Below the pieces are notes generated by a model. The model made no database searches. It saw only the letters and a list, made by a program, of their open reading frames with translations, and was not told the origin of the DNA. From the NCBI GenBank assembly GCA_016213265.1, contig JACRBA010000113.1, positions 1 to 59,073 of the forward strand: a stretch of 59,073 nt of DNA, written 5' to 3'. The position numbers and the translations under genes are program-made. This DNA comes from Burkholderiales bacterium (GTDB lineage: Bacteria > Pseudomonadota > Gammaproteobacteria > Burkholderiales > Burkholderiaceae_C). Shown here one piece after another: positions 32,836-42,031 of this stretch (position 1 is the first letter of the stretch; each line of letters starts with the position of its first letter).

Positions 32836-35598
32836 TCAGTGGGCCTCGTCCCAGTTGGCGCCCACCCCCACCTCGGCCACCAGCGGCACCTTCAGCTGTG
32901 CCACGCCGGCCATCAGGCGCGGCACCGCCTCGCGCGCCCAGTCCAGCTCGGCCTCGGGCACCTCGAACACGAGCTCGTCGTGCACCTGCAGCACCATGCG
33001 GGTGGCGCGGCCCTCGTCGTCCAGCGCCTGCTGCACGGCGATCATGGCCAGCTTGATGAGGTCGGCCGCCGTGCCCTGCATGGGCGCGTTGATGGCCTGG
33101 CGCTCGGCACCCGAGCGCCGGGGGCCCGAGCCGCCGCGGATCTCGGGCAGCCAGATGCGCCGACCGAACAGCGTCTCCACGTAGCCCTGCTCGGCGGCGC
33201 GGGCCTTGGTCTCGTCCATGTAGCGCTTCACGCCCGAGAAGCGGTCGAAGTAGCGGTCGATGTAGTTGCGCGCCGCCTTCTGGTCGATGCCCAGCGACTG
33301 CGCGAGACCGAACGCACCCATGCCGTAGATGAGGCCGAAGTTGATGGTCTTGGCGTAGCGGCGCTGCTCGGGCGTCACCGCCTCGGGCGCCAGGCCGAAC
33401 ACCTCGGCCGCGGTGGCCCGGTGCACGTCCATACCCTCGGCGAAGGCGCGCGTGAGGCCCGGGTCCTCGCTGATGTGGGCCATCAGGCGCAGCTCGATCT
33501 GCGAGTAGTCGGCGCTCACGATGCGGTGGCCGGGCGGCGCGACGAAGGCCTCGCGCACGCGGCGCCCTTCCGGCGTACGGATGGGAATGTTCTGCAGGTT
33601 GGGCTCGTTGCTCGACAGGCGCCCCGTGACGGCCACCGCCTGCGCGTAGTTGGTGTGCACCCGGCCCGTGTGGGGGTTGATCATCAGCGGCAGCTTGTCG
33701 GTGTAGGTGCCCTTGAGCTTGCTCAGGGACCGGTGCTCCAGCAGCTTGGCCGGCAGCGGGTAGTCGGCCGCCAGCTCCTGCAGCACCTCCTCGTCGGTGC
33801 TGGGCGCGCCGCTGGCGGTCTTCTTCTTCACCGGCAGGCCCAGCCGGTTGAACAGGATCTCGCCGATCTGCTTGGGCGAGCCCAGGTTGAAGGGCTGGCC
33901 GGCCAGCTCGTAGGCCTCACGCTCCAGCGCCAGCATGCGCTCGGCGAGCTCGCGGCTCTGCGCGGCCAGGCGGGCCGGGTCGATGAGCACGCCGTGGCGC
34001 TCGATGCGCGCCAGCAGGTGCGTGACGGGCATCTCGATCTGGGCGTACACATGGCGCATGCCCGGCACGTGCTCGACCTGGGGCCACAGCGTCTGGTGCA
34101 CCTGCAGGCACATCTCGCTGTCCTCGCCGCTGTAGGTGGTGGCCTGGGCCACGTCGACCTGCGAGAACGGGATCTGCGCCGCGCCCTTGCCGCAGACCTG
34201 CTCGTAGCTCAGGCCCTGGCGGTCCAGGTGGCGCTCGGCCAGGCTCTCCAGGCTGTGCGGCTTGTGGCACTCGAGCACGTAGCTCTGCAGCAGGGTGTCG
34301 TGCCGGTAGCCGTGCACGGCCACACCGTGGTTGGCGAACACATGCAGGTCGTACTTGATGTTCTGGCCCACCTTGGCCGCCGCCTCGTCCTCCAGCCAGG
34401 GACGCAGCGTGGCCAGCACCTGGTCCAGCGGCAACTGGTCCGGCGCGCCGGGGTAGTCGTGGGCCACCGGCACGTAGGCCGCCCGCCCCGGCTCCACCGC
34501 GAAGGACAGGCCGACGATGCGCGCCCGCATCGGGTCCAGCGAGTCGGTCTCGGTGTCCAGCGCGGCCAGCGGGGCGGCGCGCAGCGCGGCCAGCCAGGCG
34601 TCCAGGCGCTCGGGCGTGGTCACGGTCTCGTACTCGCGCGCCAGCGCCATGGCGGGGCGGGGCGGGGGCGCATCGGCAGCGGGCGTGTCGCCGGCCGCCG
34701 GCTCGGCCGAGCCGCCACCGCCCAGCTGGTTCTCCAGCTCCTTGCGGAAGGTACGGAACCCGTAGCGCTCGCAGAAGCCGAGCAGGCCCTCCTGGTCCAC
34801 CGGGCTGAAGGCCAACGCCCGCAGGTCGGGCCAGCCGGGGATGTGCTCCGACAGGTCGCAGTCGGTCACCACGGTGATGAGCCGGCGGCCCTGCGGCAGC
34901 CAGTCCAGCGCCTTGCGCAGGTTCTCGCCCGCCACGCCCTTGATCTGGCCCGCCGCGGCGATCACGCCGTCCAGCGAGCCGTGCTCGGCGATCCACTTGG
35001 CGGCCGTCTTGGGGCCCACCTTGTCCACGCCCGGCACGTTGTCCACCGCGTCGCCGATCAGCGTGAGGTAGTCGATGATGCGGTCGGGCGGCACGCCGAA
35101 CTTGGCCTTCACGCCGTCGACGTCCAGCCGCTCGTTGGTCATGGTGTTGATGAGCGTGACGCGCTCGTTGACCAGCTGGGCCATGTCCTTGTCGCCGGTG
35201 GAGACGATGACCTGGTGGCCGGTCTCGGCGCCGATGCGCGCCAGCGTGCCGATGGCATCGTCCGCCTCGATGCCGGGCACCATCAGCACCGGCCAGCCCA
35301 GCAGCTTGACCACTTCATGGATGGGCTCGATCTGCCGGCGCAGGTCGTCCGGCATGGGCGCGCGGTGCGCCTTGTACTCGGGGTACCACGCATCGCGGAA
35401 GGTGGGCCCGCTGGCATCGAAGACGCAGGCGGCATGGCCCGCGCCCACCTGCTCGCGCAGGCGCTTCATCATGGCCACCATGCCGTGGATCGCGCCGGTG
35501 GGCACACCGCCCGGGCCGCGCAGGTCGGGCAGCGCGTGGTAGGCGCGGTACAGGTAGCTGCTGCCGTCGACCAGCAGCAGGAGGTTCGGGTCGCTCAT
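32836..35598 (-). CDS. polA: DNA polymerase I
   Basis: A 920-residue three-domain enzyme. N-terminal 5' nuclease: DGSSYLYRAYHALPDLRG and STGDKDMAQLV. A 3'-5' exonuclease with its acidic set intact (LDTETDSLD, GQNIKYDLHV, YSGEDSEMC), so proofreading is retained. Polymerase motif A is DYSQIELRLMAH, motif B RRYAKTINFGLIYGMG, motif C QVHDELVFEV. The start MSDPNLLLLVDGSS at 35598 is the family start. It is flanked by thrB and a DUF2782-type gene on the other strand, as in pseudomonads and many betaproteobacteria. Confidence 0.97.
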   Translation of the reverse strand: MSDPNLLLLVDGSSYLYRAYHALPDLRGPGGVPTGAIHGMVAMMKRLREQVGAGHAACVFDASGPTFRDAWYPEYKAHRAPMPDDLRRQIEPIHEVVKLLGWPVLMVPGIEADDAIGTLARIGAETGHQVIVSTGDKDMAQLVNERVTLINTMTNERLDVDGVKAKFGVPPDRIIDYLTLIGDAVDNVPGVDKVGPKTAAKWIAEHGSLDGVIAAAGQIKGVAGENLRKALDWLPQGRRLITVVTDCDLSEHIPGWPDLRALAFSPVDQEGLLGFCERYGFRTFRKELENQLGGGGSAEPAAGDTPAADAPPPRPAMALAREYETVTTPERLDAWLAALRAAPLAALDTETDSLDPMRARIVGLSFAVEPGRAAYVPVAHDYPGAPDQLPLDQVLATLRPWLEDEAAAKVGQNIKYDLHVFANHGVAVHGYRHDTLLQSYVLECHKPHSLESLAERHLDRQGLSYEQVCGKGAAQIPFSQVDVAQATTYSGEDSEMCLQVHQTLWPQVEHVPGMRHVYAQIEMPVTHLLARIERHGVLIDPARLAAQSRELAERMLALEREAYELAGQPFNLGSPKQIGEILFNRLGLPVKKKTASGAPSTDEEVLQELAADYPLPAKLLEHRSLSKLKGTYTDKLPLMINPHTGRVHTNYAQAVAVTGRLSSNEPNLQNIPIRTPEGRRVREAFVAPPGHRIVSADYSQIELRLMAHISEDPGLTRAFAEGMDVHRATAAEVFGLAPEAVTPEQRRYAKTINFGLIYGMGAFGLAQSLGIDQKAARNYIDRYFDRFSGVKRYMDETKARAAEQGYVETLFGRRIWLPEIRGGSGPRRSGAERQAINAPMQGTAADLIKLAMIAVQQALDDEGRATRMVLQVHDELVFEVPEAELDWAREAVPRLMAGVAQLKVPLVAEVGVGANWDEAH

Positions 35599-35613
35599 GG
35601 GCGGGCATTGTGC

Positions 35614-35662
35614 GCGAGGGGCCGGCGCCCCTCGCATGCCCGGGCTTCACGCGGGCCCGGGC
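35614..35662. terminator. Two strong hairpins between the CocE gene and polA
   Basis: GCGAGGGGC (35614-35622), loop CGGC, GCCCCTCGC (35627-35635) form a perfect 9-bp stem. Next to it GCCCGGGC (35638-35645) and GCCCGGGC (35655-35662) pair across 9 nt. Together they lie downstream of the CocE hydrolase stop and just upstream of polA on the same strand. They probably limit read-through into polA. No U-tract is present. Confidence 0.55.
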
Positions 35663-35680
35663 TTGCGGGGCCCGCCCGCC

Positions 35681-37420
35681 TCAGCGCACCGGCAGGGTCA
35701 GCGTCATGGCGGTGGACGCCGAGAACGGCAGGGTCATGCTGAACAGCTGGCCCCACTGCACCGGGGCGCCGTAGAGGCTGTCGGCCGTGTCCAGCACCAG
35801 CACCAGCCTGTGGCCGGCGGGCACGTCGTGGGCGATGGCGTTGAGCTCGAACGACAGGTCGGTGGCCACGCCCGGCGTGGCCCAGTGCACGGCCCGCGCA
35901 CCGTGCGTCACCAGGGTGCCGAAGCCGGCCCAGTCCACGTCGTACAGGTAGGCCACCAGCATGCCGCGCGCCAGGCTGGGCCGTGCCTGGATCTGCAGGC
36001 GCGGTGAGCCCCGCAACTTCACCGGCGAGGCCAGCGAGCCCGATTCGTAGCGCACGCCATGCGCCGGCAGGATGGTGGCCATGTGGTTCACCACCGGCAG
36101 GCCCACCGTCTCCATCAGCGGCGACAGGATGGGGATCGGGCCGGTGGTGGCCGTGGTGTCGAGCAGGTTGTTCACCGTGTCGCTGGCCGACTGCTTGTTG
36201 GGCGACGACGACAGCGTGCCATGCACGCCCTTCCAGCACAGGCAGCCCAGGTCCCAGCGCAGCGACCCGCGCGGCCCCAGGTGCCAGGTGCGGCTGGTCA
36301 ACTCGGGCGCCGGCCAGGTGGACAGCGTCTCGCGGGTACCGCCGAACTTGTGCTGCAGGTTCACCTTGGGCTCGGTGTCGATGCCGTTGGCCGCCCCCTT
36401 CAGCCAGCGGTCCATCCAGCGGTGCACCTGGTCGAAGATGGGGTTGTCCACCCCGAGGGTCGCGCCAGGCAGCTCGGCCGAGGCGTGGATGCCCGGCTGC
36501 AGCAGCAGCTTCTTCGGGCCGATGAGCCGGCTGAACATGGCCAGGGTGGAATTGGGCGAGAACATGTCGTCCTGCCAGTTCTTGGCGATGATCACCGGCA
36601 CGCGGCGCGCGTTGAGCGTGTCCACCACGTTGGCCGGCGAGCGCGGCGCGCCCCAGGCGCTGATCTCGGCGATTTTGGCGGGCGTCGTGTCGGGGTCGCG
36701 GATCGCCGCGTCGTACTCGTAGACGATCGGGGCCAGGCGCCCGGTGAAGCTGCCCGACAGCGTGAGCACCGACAGCCAGGTGGGGTTGGGCACGGCGTTG
36801 CCGTACATCTGGTCGATCAGCTGGCCCCAGCCCGACATGGCGGCCACCGCCTTCACCCGCGGGTCGGCCGCCGCGCCGAGCATGGACAGCCCGGCCCCGT
36901 AGGAGATGCCGGCCAGGCCGATGCGGCCGCTGTCGGCCGGTGTCTCGGCGAGCAGCCAGTCGATGGCGCTGCTGACGTCGGCGATGTCCTGCTCGCCGGC
37001 CACGCCCACCACGCCCTCGGAGCCCCAGAAGCCGCGGGCGGTGTAGGCCATGGCGACGTAGCCGTCGCGCGCCATGCGCTGCTGCTGGCCGACGTACTCG
37101 AAGAAGTCCGCCGCCGCCCAGCTGCTGGGGTACACCACCGCCGGGAAGCGCTGGCCGCCCTGGGCGCCCGACGGCAGGAACACGTTGGCCGTGAGCTTCA
37201 GCCCATCGCGCGTGGTGACCCTCGCGTTGCTCACGAAGCAGGTGCCGTCGTGGGGAGAGATGACGCCCGGCCACAGCAGCGGCGTGGTGTACAGCGGCCG
37301 CTCGGCGGGCGTGGCCTCGCGGCAGCTCACCGCCCAGCTGGGGGCGGTGGCGAGGGCGGTGCACAGCAGCAGGGCCGCGCGCAGCGTGCGCGTGTGCGCC
37401 TGGCCAACATGTCTTGCCAT
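35681..37420 (-). CDS. Secreted CocE/NonD-family serine hydrolase
   Basis: A 579-residue protein with a Sec signal peptide (1-30). An X-Pro dipeptidyl-peptidase-type alpha/beta-hydrolase follows: the nucleophile elbow is GISYGAG, the acid is probably the Asp in NWQDDMF and the His that in QPGIHAS. A C-terminal jellyroll domain (from about 390) is typical of the CocE/PepX group. It would cleave acyl or peptide substrates in the periplasm or outside; the substrate is unknown. A very good ribosome-binding site (AAGGAG) 8 nt upstream fixes MARHVGQAH as the start. Confidence 0.9.
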   Translation of the reverse strand: MARHVGQAHTRTLRAALLLCTALATAPSWAVSCREATPAERPLYTTPLLWPGVISPHDGTCFVSNARVTTRDGLKLTANVFLPSGAQGGQRFPAVVYPSSWAAADFFEYVGQQQRMARDGYVAMAYTARGFWGSEGVVGVAGEQDIADVSSAIDWLLAETPADSGRIGLAGISYGAGLSMLGAAADPRVKAVAAMSGWGQLIDQMYGNAVPNPTWLSVLTLSGSFTGRLAPIVYEYDAAIRDPDTTPAKIAEISAWGAPRSPANVVDTLNARRVPVIIAKNWQDDMFSPNSTLAMFSRLIGPKKLLLQPGIHASAELPGATLGVDNPIFDQVHRWMDRWLKGAANGIDTEPKVNLQHKFGGTRETLSTWPAPELTSRTWHLGPRGSLRWDLGCLCWKGVHGTLSSSPNKQSASDTVNNLLDTTATTGPIPILSPLMETVGLPVVNHMATILPAHGVRYESGSLASPVKLRGSPRLQIQARPSLARGMLVAYLYDVDWAGFGTLVTHGARAVHWATPGVATDLSFELNAIAHDVPAGHRLVLVLDTADSLYGAPVQWGQLFSMTLPFSASTAMTLTLPVR

Positions 37421-37676
37421 CGATGTCTCCTTCCGGGTGGGTGTGGTGACGGTCGGGCGCCCGGTTTCGCACGACCGTTCGTTCCATTTTTCGAAGCGCC
37501 CGGTCGGGCGGTCAATCGGCACGACCCGCACAGGTGTTACGGGTTACCGTGCCTGGGGCCGCGTCAGCCGGCTGCCGGTCGCGTCAGCGGGCGCACCGGT
37601 GGTCGCGGCGGGTGAGGTGGCCCAGGGGTCAGGCGCGAGCCGGACGCGGTCTTGCCCGCCGCATAGAATCGCCGCC
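37421..37676. other. Divergent spacer with regulatory potential
   Basis: A 256-nt gap between the CocE gene (minus) and the DUF2782-type gene (plus). It is GC-rich with no convincing gene. TAGAAT at 37664-37669 ends 7 nt before the downstream ATG and is the likely -10 box of that gene. I see no strong -35 there and no operator repeat worth naming. Confidence 0.5.
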
Positions 37677-38000
37677 ATGTGCCGCCCTGCCGCCGTCATT
37701 GCCCTGCTTGCGCTGGCTTGCGCCGGCGACCTGCGCGCTCAGCCGGTGGCGGCGCCCGCCACCGCGGCGCCTGCGCCCTCTGCCAGCCGGGCGCCCGAGC
37801 CACAGGTGATCCACCAGGTGACCGAGGACGACCAGGTCCGCATCGACGAGTTGCGCGTGCGCGGCCAGACGCGCCGGCTCAGCGTGCAGCCGAAGATCCG
37901 CGGCGTGGCGCCGTACGACATCGCCGTGCCCGAGCCCGGCCGCGCACCCGACGACGACCCCAAGGCGGGCAAGCGCGTCTGGCTGTCCCTTACCTTCTGA
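37677..38000 (+). CDS. DUF2782-like exported protein
   Basis: A 107-residue protein with a signal peptide (about 1-21, ending LRA), an Ala/Pro linker, and a small domain QVTEDDQVRIDELRVRGQTR...LSVQPKIRGVAPYDI, the pattern I associate with DUF2782 proteins that lie beside polA and thrB. Function unknown, periplasmic. It is probably leaderless: TAGAAT ends 7 nt before the ATG and no Shine-Dalgarno sequence is present. thrB begins 45 nt after its stop. Confidence 0.78.
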   Translation: MCRPAAVIALLALACAGDLRAQPVAAPATAAPAPSASRAPEPQVIHQVTEDDQVRIDELRVRGQTRRLSVQPKIRGVAPYDIAVPEPGRAPDDDPKAGKRVWLSLTF

Positions 38001-38045
38001 ACCTGTGGCCGCGCCGCGTCGCGCGCGGCACCCTCCCGGCGAGTC

Positions 38046-39038
38046 ATGGCGGTCTATACCGAAGTCACCCCCGACCAGGCCCAATCCCTGGCCACACGGC
38101 TGCACCTGGGCGCCGTGCAGTCGCTGCAGCCCATCGGCAGCGGCATCGAGAACACCAACTACTTCCTCACCACCGATGCCGGTGAGTGGGTGCTGACGCT
38201 GTTCGAGCGCCTGACGCCGGATCAACTGCCCTTCTACCTACGCCTGATGCAGCACCTGGCCCGCCATGGGCTGCCGGTGCCGGAGCCCCGCGCCGATGCG
38301 TCGGGCGCCCTGTGCCATGCGCTGGCCGGCAAGCCGGCGGCGGTGGTCAACCGACTGCCCGGCGCCCCCGTCGCGGCACCGGACGTGCACCATGCCGAAC
38401 AGGTAGGCGCCACGCTCGCGCGCATGCACCTCGCCGTGGCCGACTTCCCGCTGGACCAGCCGAACCTGCGCGGGCGCGACTGGTGGGCACGCACCGCGCC
38501 CACCGTGCGGCCACACCTCGACGCGGCGGCGGCCACCCTGCTGGACGAAGAGATGGGCTACCAGGCGCACGCCGCCGCGTCCGCGCCCTACGCCCAGCTC
38601 CCCCGCGGCGCCGTTCACGCCGACCTCTTCCGCGACAACGCCCTGTTCGACGGCCTGCCCGGCCGCGAGCGGCTGTGCGGCGTGTTCGACTTCTACTTCG
38701 CCGGCACCGACACCTTCGCCTACGACCTGGCCGTCACGCTCAACGACTGGTGCGTGGACGACACCTCGGGCCGCCTCGACCTCGCCCGCGCCGAGGCCAT
38801 GGTGGCCGGGTACCGCGCCGAACGCGAGCTGCTCGGGGTGGAATGGCGCCTGCTGCCCGCCATGCGGCGCGCCGCGGCCCTGCGCTTCTGGCTGTCGCGC
38901 CTGTCCGACTGGCATGCGCCGCGCGACGCCGCGCTGCTCACGCCCAAGGACCCGACCCACTTCGAACGTGTGCTGCGGGCCGCCGTCGAGATGCCCTGGC
39001 ATCCCGCCGCGGCAGACACCGACCACGACACCGCCTGA
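38046..39038 (+). CDS. thrB: Homoserine kinase (aminoglycoside-phosphotransferase fold)
   Basis: A 330-residue ThrB of the APH/choline-kinase fold used by betaproteobacteria and Pseudomonas. It begins MAVYTEVTPDQAQ, the phosphate-binding loop is IGSGIENTNYFL, and the catalytic Brenner motif is HADLFRDNALF followed by GVFDFYFAGTDTFAYDLAV with the Mg-binding Asp. It makes O-phosphohomoserine for threonine. It lies downstream of the DUF2782-type gene in the same direction. Confidence 0.96.
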   Translation: MAVYTEVTPDQAQSLATRLHLGAVQSLQPIGSGIENTNYFLTTDAGEWVLTLFERLTPDQLPFYLRLMQHLARHGLPVPEPRADASGALCHALAGKPAAVVNRLPGAPVAAPDVHHAEQVGATLARMHLAVADFPLDQPNLRGRDWWARTAPTVRPHLDAAAATLLDEEMGYQAHAAASAPYAQLPRGAVHADLFRDNALFDGLPGRERLCGVFDFYFAGTDTFAYDLAVTLNDWCVDDTSGRLDLARAEAMVAGYRAERELLGVEWRLLPAMRRAAALRFWLSRLSDWHAPRDAALLTPKDPTHFERVLRAAVEMPWHPAAADTDHDTA

Positions 39039-39057
39039 CCGGGGCCTCGGCCCCGGT
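39038..39057 (+). terminator. GC hairpin directly after thrB
   Basis: ACCGGGGCC, TC, GGCCCCGGT: a perfect 9-bp stem beginning at the last base of the thrB stop codon, followed by CCTTGCC. A weak terminator or 3-prime end stabiliser before the next gene, which starts 19 nt later. Confidence 0.5.
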
Positions 39058-39076
39058 CCTTGCCACACGCATCCGC

Positions 39077-39874
39077 ATGGGACTCAAACTCCAAGAGGTC
39101 AACCCCGCCGCCGGCTGGCGCTGGGTGCTGCAGGCCTTCGCCGAGTACGGCCGCCACCCCTTTGGCTACACCGGCCTGTTCCTGGCGTTTCTCGTCGCCG
39201 TGTTCATGGCGATGCTGCTGCCACTCGTCGGCGGCCTGCTGCTGCTGATGGCCATGCCGCTGTTGACGCTGGGCTACATGATGGCCACCGAGGCGGCACA
39301 GCGCGGGCTTCCGCCCACGGCCGCGGTGTACGTCGCGGCCTGGCAGCGGCGGCCAACGGCACAACGCCGCGCGCTGCTGGCCTTGCTGGCCGGCTTCGCG
39401 GTGGCCAGCACGGCATCGCTGTGGCTCAGCGAGACGATCGACGGCGGTGCCTTCAGTGCCTGGCTCGAGGCGGCCACGCGCGGCGACGCCTCGCCGGACG
39501 AGGTATCGCGCCTGGCGATGGCACCGGGTGCCACCTCCGGAGCGATGTGGCGCGTGGCGCTCACCGCCGCGATCGCCGTGCCCTTCTGGTTCGCGCCGGC
39601 CCTGGTGCACTGGTCAGGCCAGGGGGCAGCGCAGGCACTGTTTTCCAGCACGCTGGCGCTGTGGCGTGCGCGCGGCGCCTTCCTGGTGTATTTCTTCGCC
39701 TGGGCCATGCTCGGGCTGGGGGGCATGCTGCTGGGCAGCGTGCTCATCGCCCTGGCCGGGCCGTCGCTGGCCGTCATGCTGATGATGCCGCTGGCGCTGA
39801 TGCTGACGGCGGTGTTCTACGTGTCGCTGTACTTCAGCTTCCGCGATTGCTTCGGCGACCCCGCCAGCGCGTGA
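39077..39874 (+). CDS. BPSS1780-family membrane protein
   Basis: A 265-residue integral membrane protein. It opens with the family hallmark LKLQEVNPAAGWRWVLQAF and has about five to six hydrophobic segments (about 33-62, 96-114, 156-176, 196-222 and 225-245). This is the BPSS1780-type family, common in Burkholderiales with no known function. The hydrophobic spans have little charged content. The stop abuts the convergent GGDEF gene with no gap (39874/39875). Confidence 0.85.
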   Translation: MGLKLQEVNPAAGWRWVLQAFAEYGRHPFGYTGLFLAFLVAVFMAMLLPLVGGLLLLMAMPLLTLGYMMATEAAQRGLPPTAAVYVAAWQRRPTAQRRALLALLAGFAVASTASLWLSETIDGGAFSAWLEAATRGDASPDEVSRLAMAPGATSGAMWRVALTAAIAVPFWFAPALVHWSGQGAAQALFSSTLALWRARGAFLVYFFAWAMLGLGGMLLGSVLIALAGPSLAVMLMMPLALMLTAVFYVSLYFSFRDCFGDPASA

Positions 39875-42031
39875 TCAGCCGCGGCGCGGCGTCACGCGCA
39901 CGCTGATGCGGCCCTGCTGCATCGCCCGCTCGAAGTCCCCCGCGGCCGCGTGCAGCGCCGCCCCATCGGCCACGTCCGCCGCCAGAATGCCCACCGCCCG
40001 GTCGCGGCCCATGGCCTTGGCGGTGTACAGCCCCATGTCCACCAGGTTCACGGCCTGCTCCCACGGCAGGGTCACGCCGCGTGGCGCGAGGGGAAAGGCC
40101 GCATAGGCCATCGACATCGTCACGGCGATCTCGCGCCCGTCGGGCAGGCGCACCGGCTCCTGGCCCATGCCGGCCAGCACGCGCAGCGCCAGCGCCTCCA
40201 CGGCCTCCGGGCTCTGGGTGGGGGTGTGCAGCAGGAACTCCTCGCCGCCCCAGCGGCAGGCGACGTCACCCGAGCGCACGCAGGCCTCCAGCCGGCGCGC
40301 CACCTCCACGAGCACCGCGTCACCGGCCACGTGGCCGTAGTCATCGTTGATGCGCTTGAAGTGGTCCACGTCGAGCAGCACGAGGCCGCCATGGAAGCCC
40401 TCGCCGCGCACCGGCTGACGGGCGGCGAGCGCCTCGCGGAAATGGCGCCGGTTGGCCAGGCCGGTGAGCGGGTCACGTTCACTTTGCACCTTCAGCAGGG
40501 CCTCGCTGCGCCGCAGCTGCTGGTTGGCCCGGCGGGTGCGCCGCACCTGGAACACCAGCACCCCCGCGGCCAGCGCGAGCACCAGCGAGGCCAGCATCCA
40601 GACACGCTGGATGAGCGTCTGGTTCTCCAGGCGAGCGGTCTTGAGGCTGTTCTCGCGCTCGGCCAGCGCCAGGTCGCGCCGGCTTGCCTCGGTGCGGAAG
40701 CGCTCCTTCAGCTGCGAGAGCACGGCCTCGCGGTTGAGATCGTCGATCTCCCGGCGCAGCCGGTCGGCCCGGTGGAAATGGTCGAGGGCGGCCGCCGCAT
40801 CGCCGATCTCGGCCAGCGCATCGGCGGACTCATTGAGCGCCAGCTCGATGCGGGCACGTGCCTGGGCCTGCTCCCACAGGCGGATGGCCGCCTCGAGATC
40901 GGCCTTGCCCTGGGCCACCTGGCCGATGCGCAGGCGCGCCAGGCCGCCGTTGTGCAGCAGGATGGGCTCGCGCCGGCGGTCGTCGAAGCGCCGCACCACC
41001 GGCAGTGCCCGCTCCACCGCGGCCAGCGCGTCGCGCGGCCGGCCGGCGCGCAGGTGGTCGTCGCTCAACGCGGCCAGCACCAGGGCCTCCCAACGCGCCG
41101 AAGGGATGCCGCGCGCCAGGGCGAGCGCACGCTCGAGCGACGGGCGGCCGCCCTTGCCATGGGGCCATAGCGAGGACAGCATGCTCTCGTGCAGCAGCAC
41201 GACCACCATGGCCTCGCCATCGGGGCTGCGGCGGGCGTGCCGCTCGGCCTGCGCCATTTCTCGGCGTGCCTTCTCCGGCTCGTTGAGCGCCGCGCTGAAC
41301 GAGGCCTGCACGGCCATGCCGATGGCCTGCAGCGTGTCGTCCCCGGCCTGGGCCGCCAGCTCGTTGGCCCGCTGCTGCAGGCGGGCGGCCTCCAGGCGGT
41401 TGCCCTGGCGGTCGGCACGCACGGCCAGCAGGCGGATGGCGTGCCACCAGCCGCGGTGGTCGCACGACGCGCCACGGGGATCCCGACTGCACGCGCGGGC
41501 GTAGGCTGCGTCCGCCTCCAGCGCGTGGCCCACGGCGGAATCGATGCGCCACAGCTGGTCGTCCAGCTCGGCGCGCACCATCGCGGCGTCCGCGGCCGCC
41601 ACCGGGTCACGCGAGGCCATCTGCAGCAGGCGGCCAGCGGCCTCCTGCGCCACCGCCTCGCGGCCCGCACGCGCCGCCACCAGGCCGCGGCTGCGCTCCA
41701 GCACGCGCATCCAGGCCAGCGGCAGGCCCGCCTCGGCCCCCTGCTGCAGCTCGTCCAGCCGACGCAGCGCCTGGTCGGGCTCGTCGTAGCCGGCACGCAC
41801 CCAGCGCGCGGCTTCGTCCTCGAGCTGCCGCAGCGCCAGCGCGCCGTCGAGCTTCTCGAGCGCGCGCCAGACCGCCGCGGCCTCCTCCCGGCCCTGGGCC
41901 CCAGCCGTGGCCTCGGGAGCGGCGCACACGGCCACCGGCCACGCCAGGGCAGCCACGAGCGCCATCACGGCCGCCGGGTGCGTGCCCCGCTTCAGGCAGC
42001 CAGCCCGTGCCGGCGTGCGCCGCGGCGTCAT
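39875..42031 (-). CDS. TPR-sensor diguanylate cyclase (membrane)
   Basis: A 718-residue protein: N-terminal signal/anchor (about 20-38), a long helical TPR-like periplasmic region (about 40-440), a coiled coil, one membrane helix (about 477-496), and a C-terminal GGDEF domain. The signature is GGEEF (595-599), with the inhibitory-site motif RSGD five residues before it, so it should make c-di-GMP and be feedback controlled. It overlaps the upstream cyclase gene as ATGA. The periplasmic part probably senses a peptide or envelope signal (inference). Confidence 0.92.
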   Translation of the reverse strand: MTPRRTPARAGCLKRGTHPAAVMALVAALAWPVAVCAAPEATAGAQGREEAAAVWRALEKLDGALALRQLEDEAARWVRAGYDEPDQALRRLDELQQGAEAGLPLAWMRVLERSRGLVAARAGREAVAQEAAGRLLQMASRDPVAAADAAMVRAELDDQLWRIDSAVGHALEADAAYARACSRDPRGASCDHRGWWHAIRLLAVRADRQGNRLEAARLQQRANELAAQAGDDTLQAIGMAVQASFSAALNEPEKARREMAQAERHARRSPDGEAMVVVLLHESMLSSLWPHGKGGRPSLERALALARGIPSARWEALVLAALSDDHLRAGRPRDALAAVERALPVVRRFDDRRREPILLHNGGLARLRIGQVAQGKADLEAAIRLWEQAQARARIELALNESADALAEIGDAAAALDHFHRADRLRREIDDLNREAVLSQLKERFRTEASRRDLALAERENSLKTARLENQTLIQRVWMLASLVLALAAGVLVFQVRRTRRANQQLRRSEALLKVQSERDPLTGLANRRHFREALAARQPVRGEGFHGGLVLLDVDHFKRINDDYGHVAGDAVLVEVARRLEACVRSGDVACRWGGEEFLLHTPTQSPEAVEALALRVLAGMGQEPVRLPDGREIAVTMSMAYAAFPLAPRGVTLPWEQAVNLVDMGLYTAKAMGRDRAVGILAADVADGAALHAAAGDFERAMQQGRISVRVTPRRG